A program made the translations under genes and the position numbers. The notes under the pieces were generated by a model, which was given only the letters and a program-made list of their open reading frames with translations, ran no database searches and was not told where the DNA came from. Shown one piece after another: positions 23,687 to 36,600 of a stretch of DNA of 64,000 nt (its first letter is position 1; every line of letters starts with the position of its first letter). The stretch covers positions 17,215 to 81,214 of the forward strand of contig JAULBX010019854.1 in NCBI GenBank assembly GCA_032358255.1, given 5' to 3'. Origin of the DNA: Heterotrichella gracilis (lineage: Eukaryota > Sar > Xanthophyceae > Tribonematales > Xanthonemataceae).

Positions 23687-26600
23687 CTACTTGTCCTTCT
23701 TGACCCCCGCTGATTTCCCAGCATCCCCGGCATTGGCAGCAGTTGCGCTGCGGCCCTTACGCTGGCGCAGGGGCTCCTCCGCCCCGTCAGCAGCGACAGC
23801 TGGCGCCCCATCAGCAGCGGCGTCATCGCCTGCTGCAACCTCCTCAATGAGCGTCCCAGTCCCTGCCACCAGCTCGGCAGTGGCGGGCGCATCCCCATCC
23901 ACCTGCTCTGCCGCGTACCTGCAGGGCACAGTAGATCACAGTCACAATCAAAGTAAAAGATGGTCCCAGTCATCATCGGCATAAATGCCTTGTGCCTCTG
24001 AAGGGAAAATAACGGTTGGATGGCATTGCTGGTATGCAGGGCATTGTGACCATGTGTGGCGATGGTGCCGCCAGTCAAGTGCACAGGGTGGGACTATGCA
24101 ATCAGCGCAAAAGCATTGGCGGCAAATACTAATAATTTGCCCCGCATGTGGCTTTGTGTGCTGCAGACATATAATGCCGTTGAATTGACTTAGGTTTTCT
24201 ATTTATATATATGAGCAAAACAACAAGGATTTATTCAACAAAGCAGCCAAAGGCGCCGTACCCAAACTCGTTGGCCCGGGTCGGGTCCACGCGGTAGATC
24301 CAGCGCTGGTAGATGTACACCAAGAACACAATGTCATCCCTGAACACCGACAGGCGGTGCATGAGCGGCATCTTGATCACAAACGCAAACAGGTCGTCGA
24401 TGATGGTGTTGAGGAACTTGTAGGTCATCTGGCGCCAGGGGAGGTGCGCCACGCTCTTGAGCTTGTAGTTGAGGTACAGCTGCAAGGAAACAGCAGTGCG
24501 CATTTGTTGGAAACGCATCCCGCTTGGAGTGTCGAACTTGCACCAAGCTCTTACCCAGCCGCTTCATTTTAGTGCGCCACCAGCTGTGTGCACAGTAGGG
24601 CTGCTGGAACGTATGCAGCTGATCAGCAGCTTTGTGCGCAGCTGACCGTGCTGATTGCAAGGCTACTATTGAAAAAAAGCATTATTATGATTTATTGTTT
24701 ATTGGCTTCACAGCCACCAGCTGGCCTCACCTGTGGGCACATGAGGATGAAGCCAAAGGTGTACACTGCTCCCACCAGGGAGCTCAAGATCCAGCTGTAC
24801 CAGCTCTTGTGGGACTCATACATCAGCGAGTAGACTGCGTAGCAGAGGATGAGTGGGTACAGCACGTAGGACAGGTAGACCATGGCCTGCTTGTCGTGCT
24901 CCTTGGTCTCGCTGTTGGAGTAGGACTGCTTGTCCTTGAAGTGGATCTTTGGGATTGGGCCCGACCTGCAAGAGCGACGTGCATGGTAAAATTGCCCCAA
25001 ACTGGTGGAGCAGCGTGCATGTGGCAAGGGTTTAGGGTTCCAATTTAGGGTTACGGGTTAGGACGGCTTGCCCTTAAAGTGGATTAGGGGAGGTTAGCCC
25101 CGACCTGCTTCTTTTGTAAACCTATTTTTGCATGATGCCGCGCATTGCTCTGCACACCTCCGCTGCAAGAATGCTTGCCTTGTCCCAGCGTGTTGTCTAT
25201 GATTTGACTGAGGTGCGGCGGATACTCCTTAGTCGTACTCTTATGCACTTGGAATTCCTTGGCGCATGCCATACATGATAATGCGCACTGTGAATCATGG
25301 GAATGGCCCACCTGTCGATGGTGACATCCATGGCCTTGGTGATCTTCCAGAACTCAATGAACATGCCCACGAATGAGCTGGCCAGCACCACAAAGCTGGT
25401 CTTGTTGTCCAGCAGGTACAGGAAGATCACAACCTGCAGCGCACTTATATTAATCAATTAATATAAAAATTACAATGTTTATAAAAATCTATAAATTAAG
25501 GGTGAGCCATGGGCACCACCAACCGCAAGGCTGTACAGATGCAACCGCTCTCACACGTCACCAGCACAAGCGCACCGACTATCAGTTCAACCGCAACTGT
25601 GTGTTATGCAAAATTCATGGATCACGTCCATACGTTACATCATGTGGATGAACCCCACCTGACAGAGAGCATTGTGTGATGCAAATCATATATTATATCC
25701 ATGCAATGCGTCACGTAATGACCCCCACCTGGCAGAAAGCATTGATGAGGATGGTCCTCACTGACAGCCCCTCCACATTCTTCTTGTCCTTCCAGAACCC
25801 GATGTCATTCTTGAACGCCAAGATGTCAAACACGGAGTGCAGCATGCTGACAGCCATGGTCACAGCAAGCAGGATCGGGTTGCCCTCCAAGAACACCCGC
25901 TTGACCTCGTCAGACTCGCCATCTCCCATAGCACCAAATGATCGCTGCACCACACACGGGACTACTTGGCACCAACTCTGCAAGGATGACTGCTAATCTG
26001 GCAGTGCTGCTGCCATGCATGTTACATAGCGCATGCTGTCATGGCCAGCCAACACAATTCTCGCCCACAAGATAACAGCGTTTGGTGACTCGACAGCCTT
26101 ACTGGCACTGGCCATGGACCATTGTTGAACCCAATGAGACTTGCGCCTTGCGAGTGGACCCTAGGGTAGGGTAATTGATGCGGCGAATGGGTACCCATAA
26201 GGGCGGCAGTGAACCCTAAAATAGGGTGAATGATGCAGCGTTAGCGCACTCGAGGTAATCAACCCACATTACCCAGTTCCATGCGGTGGCTAGCACATCT
26301 ATGGAAGGCAGTGCCTGCAATTTATACAGGGATTGCTTGCCATGCGTTGATAGGATACGTTGCCATGCCATGCAGTGCCTACCTGCATCTCGAAAGACTG
26401 CTCCATCTGAGTGAGGATCATGAACCACCAGCCCTTGGTGTGGGTGAGGGTCATTTGGATCTCCACTTCAGACACAGTCTCGTTCACGGGGATGTACCAG
26501 TCCTTGAGCTCCCAGAAGTAGTTGAACCACACAACGGGGTAGTACTCCATGTTGGCAACATCCAGAGTCATGTGCTCCCTCAACTGCAAGGGTTTGGGTT

Positions 26601-27708
26601 AGGGTTTACTCAAGTGGTTCAGTGAGCAGTCATGCAGCTGCATGCACTGGTGGATGAGCCCACATCAGTAATATGCGCAGCATGGCAAATCAATTGCGGG
26701 TCTCAAGTGGTTGCATGACCTGCCATGCAGCTGAATGCATCCTGAAGGGCTCACAGGAGTTGAACACACACGCATGGCGGCACAGGCGATTGCACTCACT
26801 TGCGGGGGGATGTTGCGCGCTGGGTGCTTGTTGAATTCCTCCACAAACGTTATCGTGATGTTTGGCCTGATGTACGACAAATACTGGCGTGGCTGCTCTG
26901 CATCTGTGCTGTTGTACTTCTCTCCGGACAGGAGCTTGACCCCTGTCTGGTTCTTGCGCTCTGGCATGAACACGTTCAGTGCTGCACAGGCAATCCAGCT
27001 GTAAAAAAAACGCCAGAACGTGTATATGCACGTCAGCAGCACAGACATAGATACATCCACAAGCAGGGAACAAGGCCACTTGTACTTACCTGTGGTTTTG
27101 TGGAAGCCAGCCACGCTGTCATAATAGGAGTCCTCGGGATCGGGTGAAAACCCAGCGCGGGCGAAGAACACGTGTGCAAAGGCACTTGCATTGTTCTGGA
27201 CAGCCTGCAACACACCAAGAACTGAGCAGGTGGAAGCACACCTCACACATGCATGTTGGGCAGTGGCGAATCAGTCATGACTAATGGCCAATGCATGAGC
27301 GCCCACATGGGAGGCGCAATGCATCAGGCAAGACTTGCTTGTACGCACCTCGGATGGATGGTACTTGTACGTGTAAGTACGGTCCTTGTCGGTGGCCAGC
27401 GGCACCCCCTCCTCTTGCCACACCAGCTCCGCACTGGATGTCATGTCTTTGAAGCTGGAGAACGTCTCCTGCTCCGAGACGTACACCCACACGTCCACAA
27501 GGTCGCCCTTCTGCAGCTTGGGGAAGAACATGTCGCTCCTCTCCATGGTCTTGGGCGTCTGCTGACCGCCAAAGAAGTTGCGCATAAGCCACCACATGAA
27601 GAGCATCCTAATAATGCCTCCTATGAAGTTGGGTGGCTGTGGCGCTGGGGCACCGCCTGCAGCAGGAGGCCCCGCTGCGGGGGCTGCCACAGGTGCCGCT
27701 GGAGGCAT
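23687..27708 (-). CDS. CLPTM1: CLPTM1 family multi-pass membrane protein
   Basis: The protein matches cleft lip and palate transmembrane protein 1 along its length; animal relatives act in the ER in receptor trafficking or lipid handling. From the ATG at 27708 it has an Ala/Pro-rich N-terminus, a membrane segment (IIRMLFMWWLM), a large luminal region with N-glycosylation sites (RPNITITFVEEF), and then about five to six membrane helices. Strongly conserved blocks include FDILAFKNDIGFWK, EGLSVRTILINAF, FWKITKAMDV, YKLKSVAHLPWRQMTYK, FLNTIIDDLFAFVIKMP and YQRWIYRVDPTRANEFG. About nine introns were placed. The last splice (donor at 24261, acceptor before 23918) adds an Ala/Asp-rich tail ending GVKKDK, much like the lysine-rich end of the animal protein. 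If that intron is kept, the protein ends at 24231 instead. Confidence 0.9.
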
Positions 27709-28135
27709 GGTTACAAGCTGGTGCCTGAACGGGTTGCCAAGAAGGAATCGCGATTGAAATACAAGCTGATCAGTGGCGGCCTGCACCAGGTAGATCACCA
27801 CCTCGATACTCGCCCAAAAGTATGCTACACGCCCGATATGTTTTGTAGTCGTAAAAACGCTATACAACGGCAGGTTGGCACCTCCGGTTTGTTTTGTGTG
27901 CAGAGTTTTCCACGTATTTGAAAAACGCCCATCACTTATGCACGTGCACGTGCAACCACGTGCATACCGCGGCAAACAAACCAGGCCCGCTTGTGTATAA
28001 CGCAACCAAAATGTTTGCCCTCTGCTTTCTCCTTAGCAGACTGAGACAATCAGGTCATACCTGCTAGTTGCAGCAGCGATAGGACGTGTCACTGCTGGGT
28101 ACCGTGGCGAGGCTAATCTCTGGGTCCACTCCACA
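27709..28135. promoter_or_regulatory. divergent promoter region between CLPTM1 and the Ser-rich gene
   Basis: Only 427 bp separate the two start codons, so a shared promoter region is likely. An overlapping CACGTGCACGTG pair of E-box-like sites lies near 27941-27960. No TATA box is clear. Confidence 0.5.
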
Positions 28136-31100
28136 ATGTCGGGGGCAAATGGTGAGTGGGTACCTGCAAAGTGCTGTTTGTCACGCCCACAAGGCTGTCA
28201 CGTTTTCCAAGCGTGACATGCGCTGACGCCAACTGTTTCGTGCTTGCAGAGGGACACAGCGAGAACCCCACCCCTTCACCATTGCTACCCCCTCATGCTG
28301 ATGCCATGGGTGACATAGCCGTGCCTGAGGTGGAGTCAGGAGGTGCATCAGGCGCAGCTGCAGCTGATATTGACCTGCCCATGCCTATTTACAGAAGGGA
28401 CTCCGCAAAAGAGCTGCTGCGCAGCTCGGTGTTTGGTGGCGCCAGTGGGATCCTGGCCCAAGCTGAGATGGAAGCTCACAGTGAGCAGGCAAGGCGGACC
28501 AGCTTGGAAACAAGGCTTGGTTCAGCTCGGGAGTTGCGCACAGAGGACCTTGGGGGCCCCTCATCGTCCCCCGTAGGACACCTGGACCAAAACCCCTCAC
28601 AGCCCATGTCAGAAGCACCGCTGGAAGCTGCACCAATTGCAGAGGCACCAGCCACGTTGGAGGAGATGAGGTTGAAGGACTCTGCAAAAAGCCTTCAACC
28701 AGCTGCCAGTGGGCCCAGCACCAGCCAGGTGGCACACTCACCTTCGGCCAGGATGCAAAGCCCGTTCCCAGCCTTCACCCGCACAACAGGGCGCGGGTCT
28801 GACAACGATGATGACATGCTCACTCCACACTCGCGCAGAGGCAGTGGCACCACAGGGCGCGCAGACTCACCTATGCATGCACACGCCTCAAGGTCAGGAT
28901 CTGGGTCACTGTTGGAGGAGGCGAGGCGCTCGATCCTCCCTGCACTCCGCCCAGACAGCCCCATCCGCGCCCACTCCCAGCGCCTGGATTCCGGAAGCAC
29001 CTCCTCTCTGGAACCGCCAACGTCACCTGTGTTTGGGTCACCTTCAGTCACGCTGCTCCAGGCCCGCAAGGCAGTGCGGAAGAGCCGCGATGGGCAGCAA
29101 GCAAGCTCCAGCAAAGCTCCCAGCTTGGAACTTGAAGCAGGCCCGTCTGGGACAAGCCAGGTAACCTGCCCTCTGGCACCCACTGCTATTCCGCCGCATA
29201 TCAGTGCTATTCCACTGCAAATGTTGCAGATGTTCTGTACGAGGCTCGACCTGGCCTGCCCACTGAGGCTGTGCGGTGTGTTTTGCAGGGCGCACCCAGC
29301 AGCCCTGTGCCTGAGCACCTGTTGGCAGAGTGCACCTATGAGAGGGCGTCAAGTTTGACAGAGGTGGGTGCTCACAGCTGCGGTTCTGGCATGCACTGGC
29401 TGTTGCTGCATACCGTAATGCCAATGCCTTGTCCTGCTGATGCGCACCATATAGTGGCAAACATGCCTTCAGCGATGGATTGTAGATGCAATCTGCCACT
29501 GCATATTTGTCACTCGAGGTTTGGTGGCGCAGGCGCGGCGTGTTGTGCTGGCATCACTGGCTGATGACCCCATGATCGGCACCCTCCGCCGCCGCTCGCA
29601 CAACCTCAGTGAGGAGCTGCCGCACGACTCGGATGATGATCTCCAAGGGCTGGCGCCACCGCCCATCGCCACCAGTTTGTTTGGTGAGTCGTAAGGCAAT
29701 GCACGGGTGGTTGCGAGGGAAATACAGCAATTTAAACAAATGCTAGATATAGGTCCTGGGTGGCTGGGGATTTGGTCCTTCTTGCCAGTGTTTATGCATC
29801 AATGAACATTATTCCTGGCCCATCGAGATCTTTGTGGCAATGTGCCCGATATGTAGTGCCTCAATGCCAAGCTTGCTGGTTATGAATATCACCCACACTC
29901 TTCATACAATCAGCACTGGCAATCACATCTCTGATTCACGCCAATGCATGCACAATGGGCTGCAACGCACCTAAGTGATTGACAGCTGATGCCTCCTGGT
30001 CATGGGCATGTACACTGTTGGTTCAACATAGGTCTCCCCTCCCCAACCCGCAACCTCCATGCATGCAGGGCGATCCGATTCCTCCCCCTGGGAGGCCCCC
30101 TCCCCCTCGCTGCTGTTTGCGCGTGAAAGCATCGGCAAGCCGATGTCCCGCGGCGCATCCGGCCAAGACCTGACAATGACCAGGCAGGCAACCACAAGCA
30201 GCCACCACTCAGCATCCCTTCCATTGGGCATGCTGCGCGACTCCCCTGTGAGGGAATCGCCCCTTGCAGCGCCGCCGCAGCCAGAGGGGTTCCAGCGTTT
30301 CCATTCTCTGAGCAACACTGGGGACTTTGCCACGCCGTCCCTGTGGGAGGCCAGGCGCGTGGTGCTGGGGGCCACCAGGAGGGGGGTGTCAGCGGATATG
30401 AGCGATGCAGCGCAGGTGAGGGCGTTTGGATGGACGCAGTCTGTTGTGAGATGAAGCACTTGGATTACTGCATTATCATGGAAGTTGCCAGCCCTGAGTG
30501 GCTGCATGAAATCCATGGAGTGGGCATTGCTTTTTTAAAGTGACACTTAACATGCATGTTAGCTTGATTACATTTATTAGCATCTCAGGCATTTGAGTTG
30601 CAGCGCTGGCACAGCATTCTACACTCGCATGGGAGTTGACCATGGCTATCTGTGCCTTGAGCGGGATGATGCTTTGACCACCAAGCAGTGCACTTGCCTG
30701 CATGGACTCCTTGACCCGCACAGCGGTATCAAGCGGATGCATCCTTTCTAGGGTGCGCATGTATCTGTTTCTGGAGCACACCCACAATCAGTTTCTCACT
30801 GATGTTCCCCGGTCCCTATGGCAGAGTGCCTCGCCCCGCGAGCAGGTGTTTTACCGACGCCACACCGACACTGGATTGGCCGCTGCCTCCCTCCGACATG
30901 ACACCCTGCGTAGGGTGTCGCCCCAGCCGCCAACAGAGCCTGTGCCCATAGCGCCTGCTGCTGCCCAGGAACTCCAGGAGCTGCGCTTAGGTAGGCTGAT
31001 GGGCTGGTGGTATGCAGCCTGGTCTGTGTCACAGCGTCGCTCAACAAGATGCCCCAGGGGTCCACCCTTGCAGGGATAGGGGTTTGCACACAGAATGCAA

Positions 31101-32138
31101 GGGTGTGGTGTGGGGTTTGGGTGATTGGGATGGGGCAGGTGTTGGTGGTGTAACACCTGGATTGGGTGGGCATTGGCCCTGTTTACAGGTGCTGCTTGGG
31201 TATTGGACAGATAGGCAAGCCCTAAACCCTAAAGCAGGCATCTCCCCCTCCTCCTCCTGCAGGCTCACCGACACCTGGCAGTGCTTTCAATCGGAGGGTG
31301 GACTCTGCTTTCATGCGACGGGCAGCACAGGCAACAGCCACACCAGTACCTGCCCAGCTTGAGACAGCGGATGAGGCGGCGGATGAGCCCGACTCGCCTG
31401 GTGAGGCGCCTGCATTTGTGCGGCGCCATGACTCTGCGCTAGACCCGCTGGTGGAAGCGCGGAGGGCTGTGCTGCAGGTATGCAACATGCTCCGCACGCC
31501 TTGGGATGCAGGCGCTGCTGGAACTTGCTGTGATCTTGTGTCCTACTGCATGGCATTGTGTCCTATGACTCCCAGATTATTATCATTATCATTATCATTA
31601 TTCATTTTGTCTGGAAATGTTATGTGGTTATCCATTCCTCCACTTGTCTCCTGGGCATGCAGCACTCTGTCCATGCATGCATGCTGGAGGTTGCCATGAA
31701 CTTATGGTTGGTTGCAGCTAATGGAGGTGCTGCATCTTTAACCCTAAAACCTTGGTACCGTGGCTGATTGCAGCAGGCAGGGCTGTTTGAGTGTGCAACT
31801 GCAGCACAAGGTACATGTAAAACCAGGCGTGTGCACTACTCACGTCCTTGTTGCCACCAATGCAGGACCTTGCAGACCACCCTCGGCCTAGGGGTCCGCC
31901 AGATGAGCCCGACTCACCTGAAGTTGCGCCTGCATTTGTACGTCGCCATGACCCGAGGGGCATGGTCAGGAACGACTCGCCACTGGGCCATGCTATTGGC
32001 TCAGCGTCCGAGGCTCAGTGGGAGCCACTCAGGTCTGGTGGGGACTCGGCCATGGGATGCCCTGTCCCCACTGAGGAGGATCTCCAGGCAGTGGACCAAC
32101 CCGAACGCAGTGGGGACTCTTTCACGGAATGCACATGA
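28136..32138 (+). CDS. Ser-rich protein with repeated EARR and RRxS motifs, function unknown
   Basis: Eight exons (28136-28151, 28250-29160, 29289-29363, 29533-29683, 30069-30415, 30825-30990, 31263-31477, 31866-32138) join in frame to 717 residues; the summed length is exactly divisible by three. No enzyme or membrane domain is seen, and composition (Ser, Pro, Ala, Arg, acidic) suggests disorder. A motif of the form L-x-EARR-x-VL occurs at least four times (EEARRSIL, TEARRVVLASLADDP, WEARRVVLGA, VEARRAVLQDLADHP). A second unit, DEPDSP-x2-APAFVRRHD, occurs twice near the end. Basic-directed phosphorylation-type sites are frequent (YRRDS, ARRTS, SRRGS, RRRS, YRRHT, LRRVS). Several repeats straddle exon joins, which supports the splicing. 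A scaffold or signalling substrate is possible; I do not recognise a family. Confidence 0.75.
31573..31605 (+). repeat. ATT/ATC microsatellite in intron of Ser-rich gene
   Basis: Repeated ATTATC units lie in the last intron. Confidence 0.85.
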
Positions 32139-33603
32139 GGGATCGAAGGGTTTGGGGAATCGGGGCGCGGTCCGGGCTCAGGATCCTGCGCCTTGACCAA
32201 GCACTTGCTCCATGCTGGCATGACCAGCAGGATGCACGAATGAATAAAGGCCATGGTTTTCAAGCCTTAGGTGGAGCAGATGTGGGTTTCCTGCGCAGTA
32301 TACTTAGTGTGGTGTATTATACTAGAGTAGCAAGGAACTCTTAGAGAGTGCAAACTAGAGGCCGAATAGCAACATCAATGCCTTCAAAGGCCTCGCAGAT
32401 GGTCCACCAGTCAAGAGTTGATTATGTATTTAAAAATTGCTAAGGCCTAGCTTGGCACAGCGTTTTCCCCCTTAGTAAACATATGGTGAACAATACTTTT
32501 ATCACAGCCTGATGGGCATACCTATGATGGGAATATCTGCACAATAGTGAAAAGGCGGTGCCAATTTGCAATGTACCGTTCCTTCTTTCTGTGACACCCA
32601 AGCCATAGGGTGTGCAGACAATCATTGGTTCCTAGGAGCTGACAGTGTAAGGTGGTGGCTCAACGAGCAGGATACAGTAGCAAAGCACCTCGGACATGCA
32701 GGCTGGCATGTAGTACACGCCGTAAGTTACGGTCCCCGTTAAACTTACCCGGGTCCCACCGGGTGGCTCAACTGCTGCTGCCCTTTGCTCCTGGCCCCCA
32801 GGTTTACCGCCCGCGAAGGCGCACCGCCCGCGAAGGCACAGCGCATGAACCGACTACCTAGTAGTACAGACAGCAACACAGCGTGCTGTAAACCCTAAAG
32901 ACATGCCGCATGCATGCCACATCAAAAGTTTTGGCAAAAAACTTAAACCTTACCTTTGCTTACCTCAGTGTCTATCTGTCTTGGCTTCGACACCTCACTC
33001 CGGCTTCGACACCTCACTCCGGCTTCGACACCTCACTCCGGCCATGGCAAACTCTGCTCCGGGTTGGCCACTTGGACGACTCCGGCTTCGACACCTCAGC
33101 TGGGCTTGACCTCCTCCCCGGTAATTGCACCCCTTGTTCGCCACGTCATCCTCATTCTCCGAGTTCATGCAATGTTGTTGACAACATTCATGCAAGACGG
33201 AAAAAACAGACTAACCCCATAGCTATTTTCCCTCTCCCCCAGAACCTCAGAAAGAAAGAGACAAACAAAACGCCCCCCACACAGGCGATACACCACACGC
33301 CAGCAATGTTGAAAAGCACAGACAGGCCGTGTGGTAACCAGGGTACGTACCCTAATAGCATATAAAACCCTCGTAGTTGCGCAACTACTTAGGGGCCTTC
33401 CGCAGTGCGCGCGCGTGTGTGTGTTTGGGGGGCGGGCAACCATCATTCGGAATCTGCTCAGGGATGCACCATCTGATCAATTGTGGGCTGCACAAAAATT
33501 CACAAAATTTCATGTATGGCCATCAGCATAACCCAGGGACCCCAGCTGAATTGCGTCCCTTGTCCTGGGCACTCAAAAGTGCATTGGGTGGACTTTTCTT
33601 GCT
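32139..33603. other. convergent intergenic region
   Basis: This lies between the 3' ends of the Ser-rich gene and the ligand-gated channel gene. A TGTAA polyadenylation-type motif typical of green algae lies near 32646. The region also holds a minisatellite and a GCGCGCGTGTGTG run near 33408. No gene was recognised. Confidence 0.5.
32983..33039 (+). repeat. 19-bp minisatellite, three tandem copies
   Basis: Three head-to-tail copies of GGCTTCGACACCTCACTCC occupy 32983-33001, 33002-33020 and 33021-33039. A partial fourth copy is at 33084-33100. Confidence 0.95.
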
Positions 33604-36600
33604 TCAGGTGACGCCGAGCACAATGAACACCACCATGCACACCACATAGGTAATGATGAACACGTAGCGCAAAACGTAGTCAACCAGCTTTGCCACCAGC
33701 TTCCATCCCCGATTGTACTCTGTTTGGACCGCTTCGTGGAAGTTCCTGCATGCAGCAATAAAAAATGACTATTGGCAGTGATCACGAACATTCATGATAA
33801 GCCAGTGTGCCAGCCTATGGCCACAGGAAAAGCTATATGGCCCCTGTGCGATTTTTTCATTCATTGCAGTGATACGAATGGCGATTTGGGCAAGCACGTT
33901 GCCTTTCAAGCATAACTTTCCAGTGGGGTTATCAATGCTGTGCGGCACGCCGCGGCGCTGGTGCCATATCCACTCACCTGGGATCAGGGCCGCTGTAAAC
34001 ATCCCCGTCTGCTTCCCTGAGAACCCCCATTGCCCGCAGCTCGTGATCTGTTCTCCCAGAGGTAATCCCGACTGCCTGCCTGTCCAACCCCAGGATGACA
34101 AGCAACCGCGCAGCCAGGTGCTCCATGCGATAGTGCTTGAGAGCGTTTTCAACCGCTCGCCTCACAGCGCGCATGAGTGGGTAACTGGAGTAAAGGATTT
34201 CCTGCGGCATGATTTCAGCCAAATTCCAGTGAATCATCCATGCATAACCCTTAAAAGGGCTCGTAATAATGCCAATCTGTACCACAATTTGGTGGTACCC
34301 GCACAGCGGCGCACACACAGTTGATTAAAAAGTCCAGAGTGAGGCAACAAATTTATGGCAAATAGGCCCACCTCCAGCAGATGCCTCATTTTCACGACAT
34401 CCGAAGCCGCAAAGACATCCTGAAAAGCTTTCATTGCAGGGTCTGGTGGTTCCATACGCTTCTTGGATCCCTGTGGACTTGATTCCTGGAAGCCATATGT
34501 CATCATTGATAAAAAATAGTAACACAATGTACAAACCCAGCCCTGATGAAAGGTCTGCAGAATGAATGCCACCTGGAATTTCAAGGCATACTGTTGACCA
34601 ATATCGTAGACAGACAAATAAAATGTGAAACATGCTATCACACATTAGCAAATATCTGATGTTGTGGGGTTCCTTAAAACGGTTGATTTGAATGCCCTTG
34701 CCATGTTGAGCCTCCCAAGCTGGGTGCCTATTGCTTTGAACCGCTGGCGAGGATTGGTACTGCTTGTGGGTGGCAAAGTACCGGTGTCAGATGCAACCGA
34801 TTCAGTGGCTGTTGGTGCACCACCATTGGGACTGACTGGATGGCCAACATGGGAAGGAGCTGCTTTGCCAAAAGACTCTGCAATGGCCTTCTCAGAAGAG
34901 GCAGGGTAGTCAGTAACTGAGTTCACTTCAATTACTGATTCCTCTCGCATTGTCGGCAGGGTTGCGCTGATGTCATCCTGCACAAGAGCAGTAGCCCCAC
35001 TCCTCAAGTTGTCCCACAGCATTATGCACTGTGCCATGTACCGCATGGATGCAAATGCACTAATGCAACATTAGACACTTATAAATTATAATCCATATTA
35101 AAAGATGTGGAACACCTAGACCACTGAATCTCTCACCTCCTGAGCCTGTCCTCGCCAACATTGCCAGCGCCTGCGCCGGCGGACCTTTCTGGAGCTCTTG
35201 TCCACACTGTCTCGTTGTGTGACCTGCTGCTCCACCATGCGCATCTCCAGGTAGACAAGGAGCTTGGTCCAGTCTGATTGCTCCACATACAGGCGCCATG
35301 TGTCACCGACTGAGCGTGCACTGAACCTGCAAACATGTGAGGAAAGTTGCAGAATCTGGCCATAAAAAGACATGAGCATTCCACACACTGTACACGAAGT
35401 ACTCCATGTAGATCCTGCACATGCACAGGACATATCCTATCCCCTATGCACGCATTCTCAGTACAGAAGATGGCAAGCTCTCTCCACATGCAGGATCCAG
35501 CCAGAACGTGGTAAAGCCAATGGCAGTAAGAATGGCCTGCAGTGCGTGGAAGCAGACATCAGGGAGGTGACACCTAAATTGTGGCACCTAAATTGTAGGT
35601 ACCGAGGCAGTCCCAGAACATCTAGGCCAGGTTTGCTTTTGAAAATCAGTATACAAACAACTGCAATAAAAAGCTTGCCAAAGTGATACCTGCGGTACCA
35701 GGATCTTCACAGCATACAGCACAGACGCCCGCTGCACTGAGACGCTGTACCACAACACCGGCCAGTAGGAATCATCAGGGCAGCATGGATATGCTGGATA
35801 CTCGTGGCGGGTCACATTCACGCTGCGGATCCTACAGCACACAGGGCCATGTTGGGTAACGCACATCAGGATGTCTGCTACAGGACAAAGGTGGCCAGCA
35901 CACAATGAGATTGCAGCAAATTAATTAGAAACTGGCTGCATGCAATCCAGCAAAACCGCCGCATTAGCAGTGAGCTTTGCAAAGCGGCACCAAGCAGAAT
36001 TGTGGCAAATCCTTGATGCCACAAGTGCATTTTGTGGTCGGAGGCGTACGTGTATTCATCATATTCTGGCGATGAGCTTGTGATCTGACTGCCCCCAAGG
36101 GAATAGCCTGCACCATTGGCATGTAGCTGCACATAGCGGGGGCTGTACACCCAGTCGCCAAATTCAAGTGAGAAAGTTATCCGCCCGAATGGGAAAGTCT
36201 TCAACCCATTCAGGTCACAAGCGGCCACCACAGGGCCATTCCTTGACCAGCCGATGGTGCCATCCGAGCTAACTTGAGTGCCATGGTTGTCAAGCTGGTT
36301 GGTGAGGCTCTGGACCCCATTCCACAGGGTGATCTGAGGGATCCAGATATCCAAGTCCCCCCTGCACGTGCAATATACATTGCAGCCAGATAGTATCATG
36401 TTCCAATAGTAATTTCCAGACTGCAGCATGACATCTGGGTGGCTATACTGGCATGCATGCACATGGAGCAGAGATGATGCCACTTACGCAGTTCCATCAC
36501 TGGAAAAGAACCACATCCTGCTTATTCCTCCCCATTCTGATTCGTTCCATGTCAGCCTTGGGTCTTGCCACGCCAAGCGAAACCAAACCAGTACCGTGAC

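Noticed and set aside
27253-27921. 222-codon plus-strand frame
   Set aside because: It is antisense to the first CLPTM1 exons.
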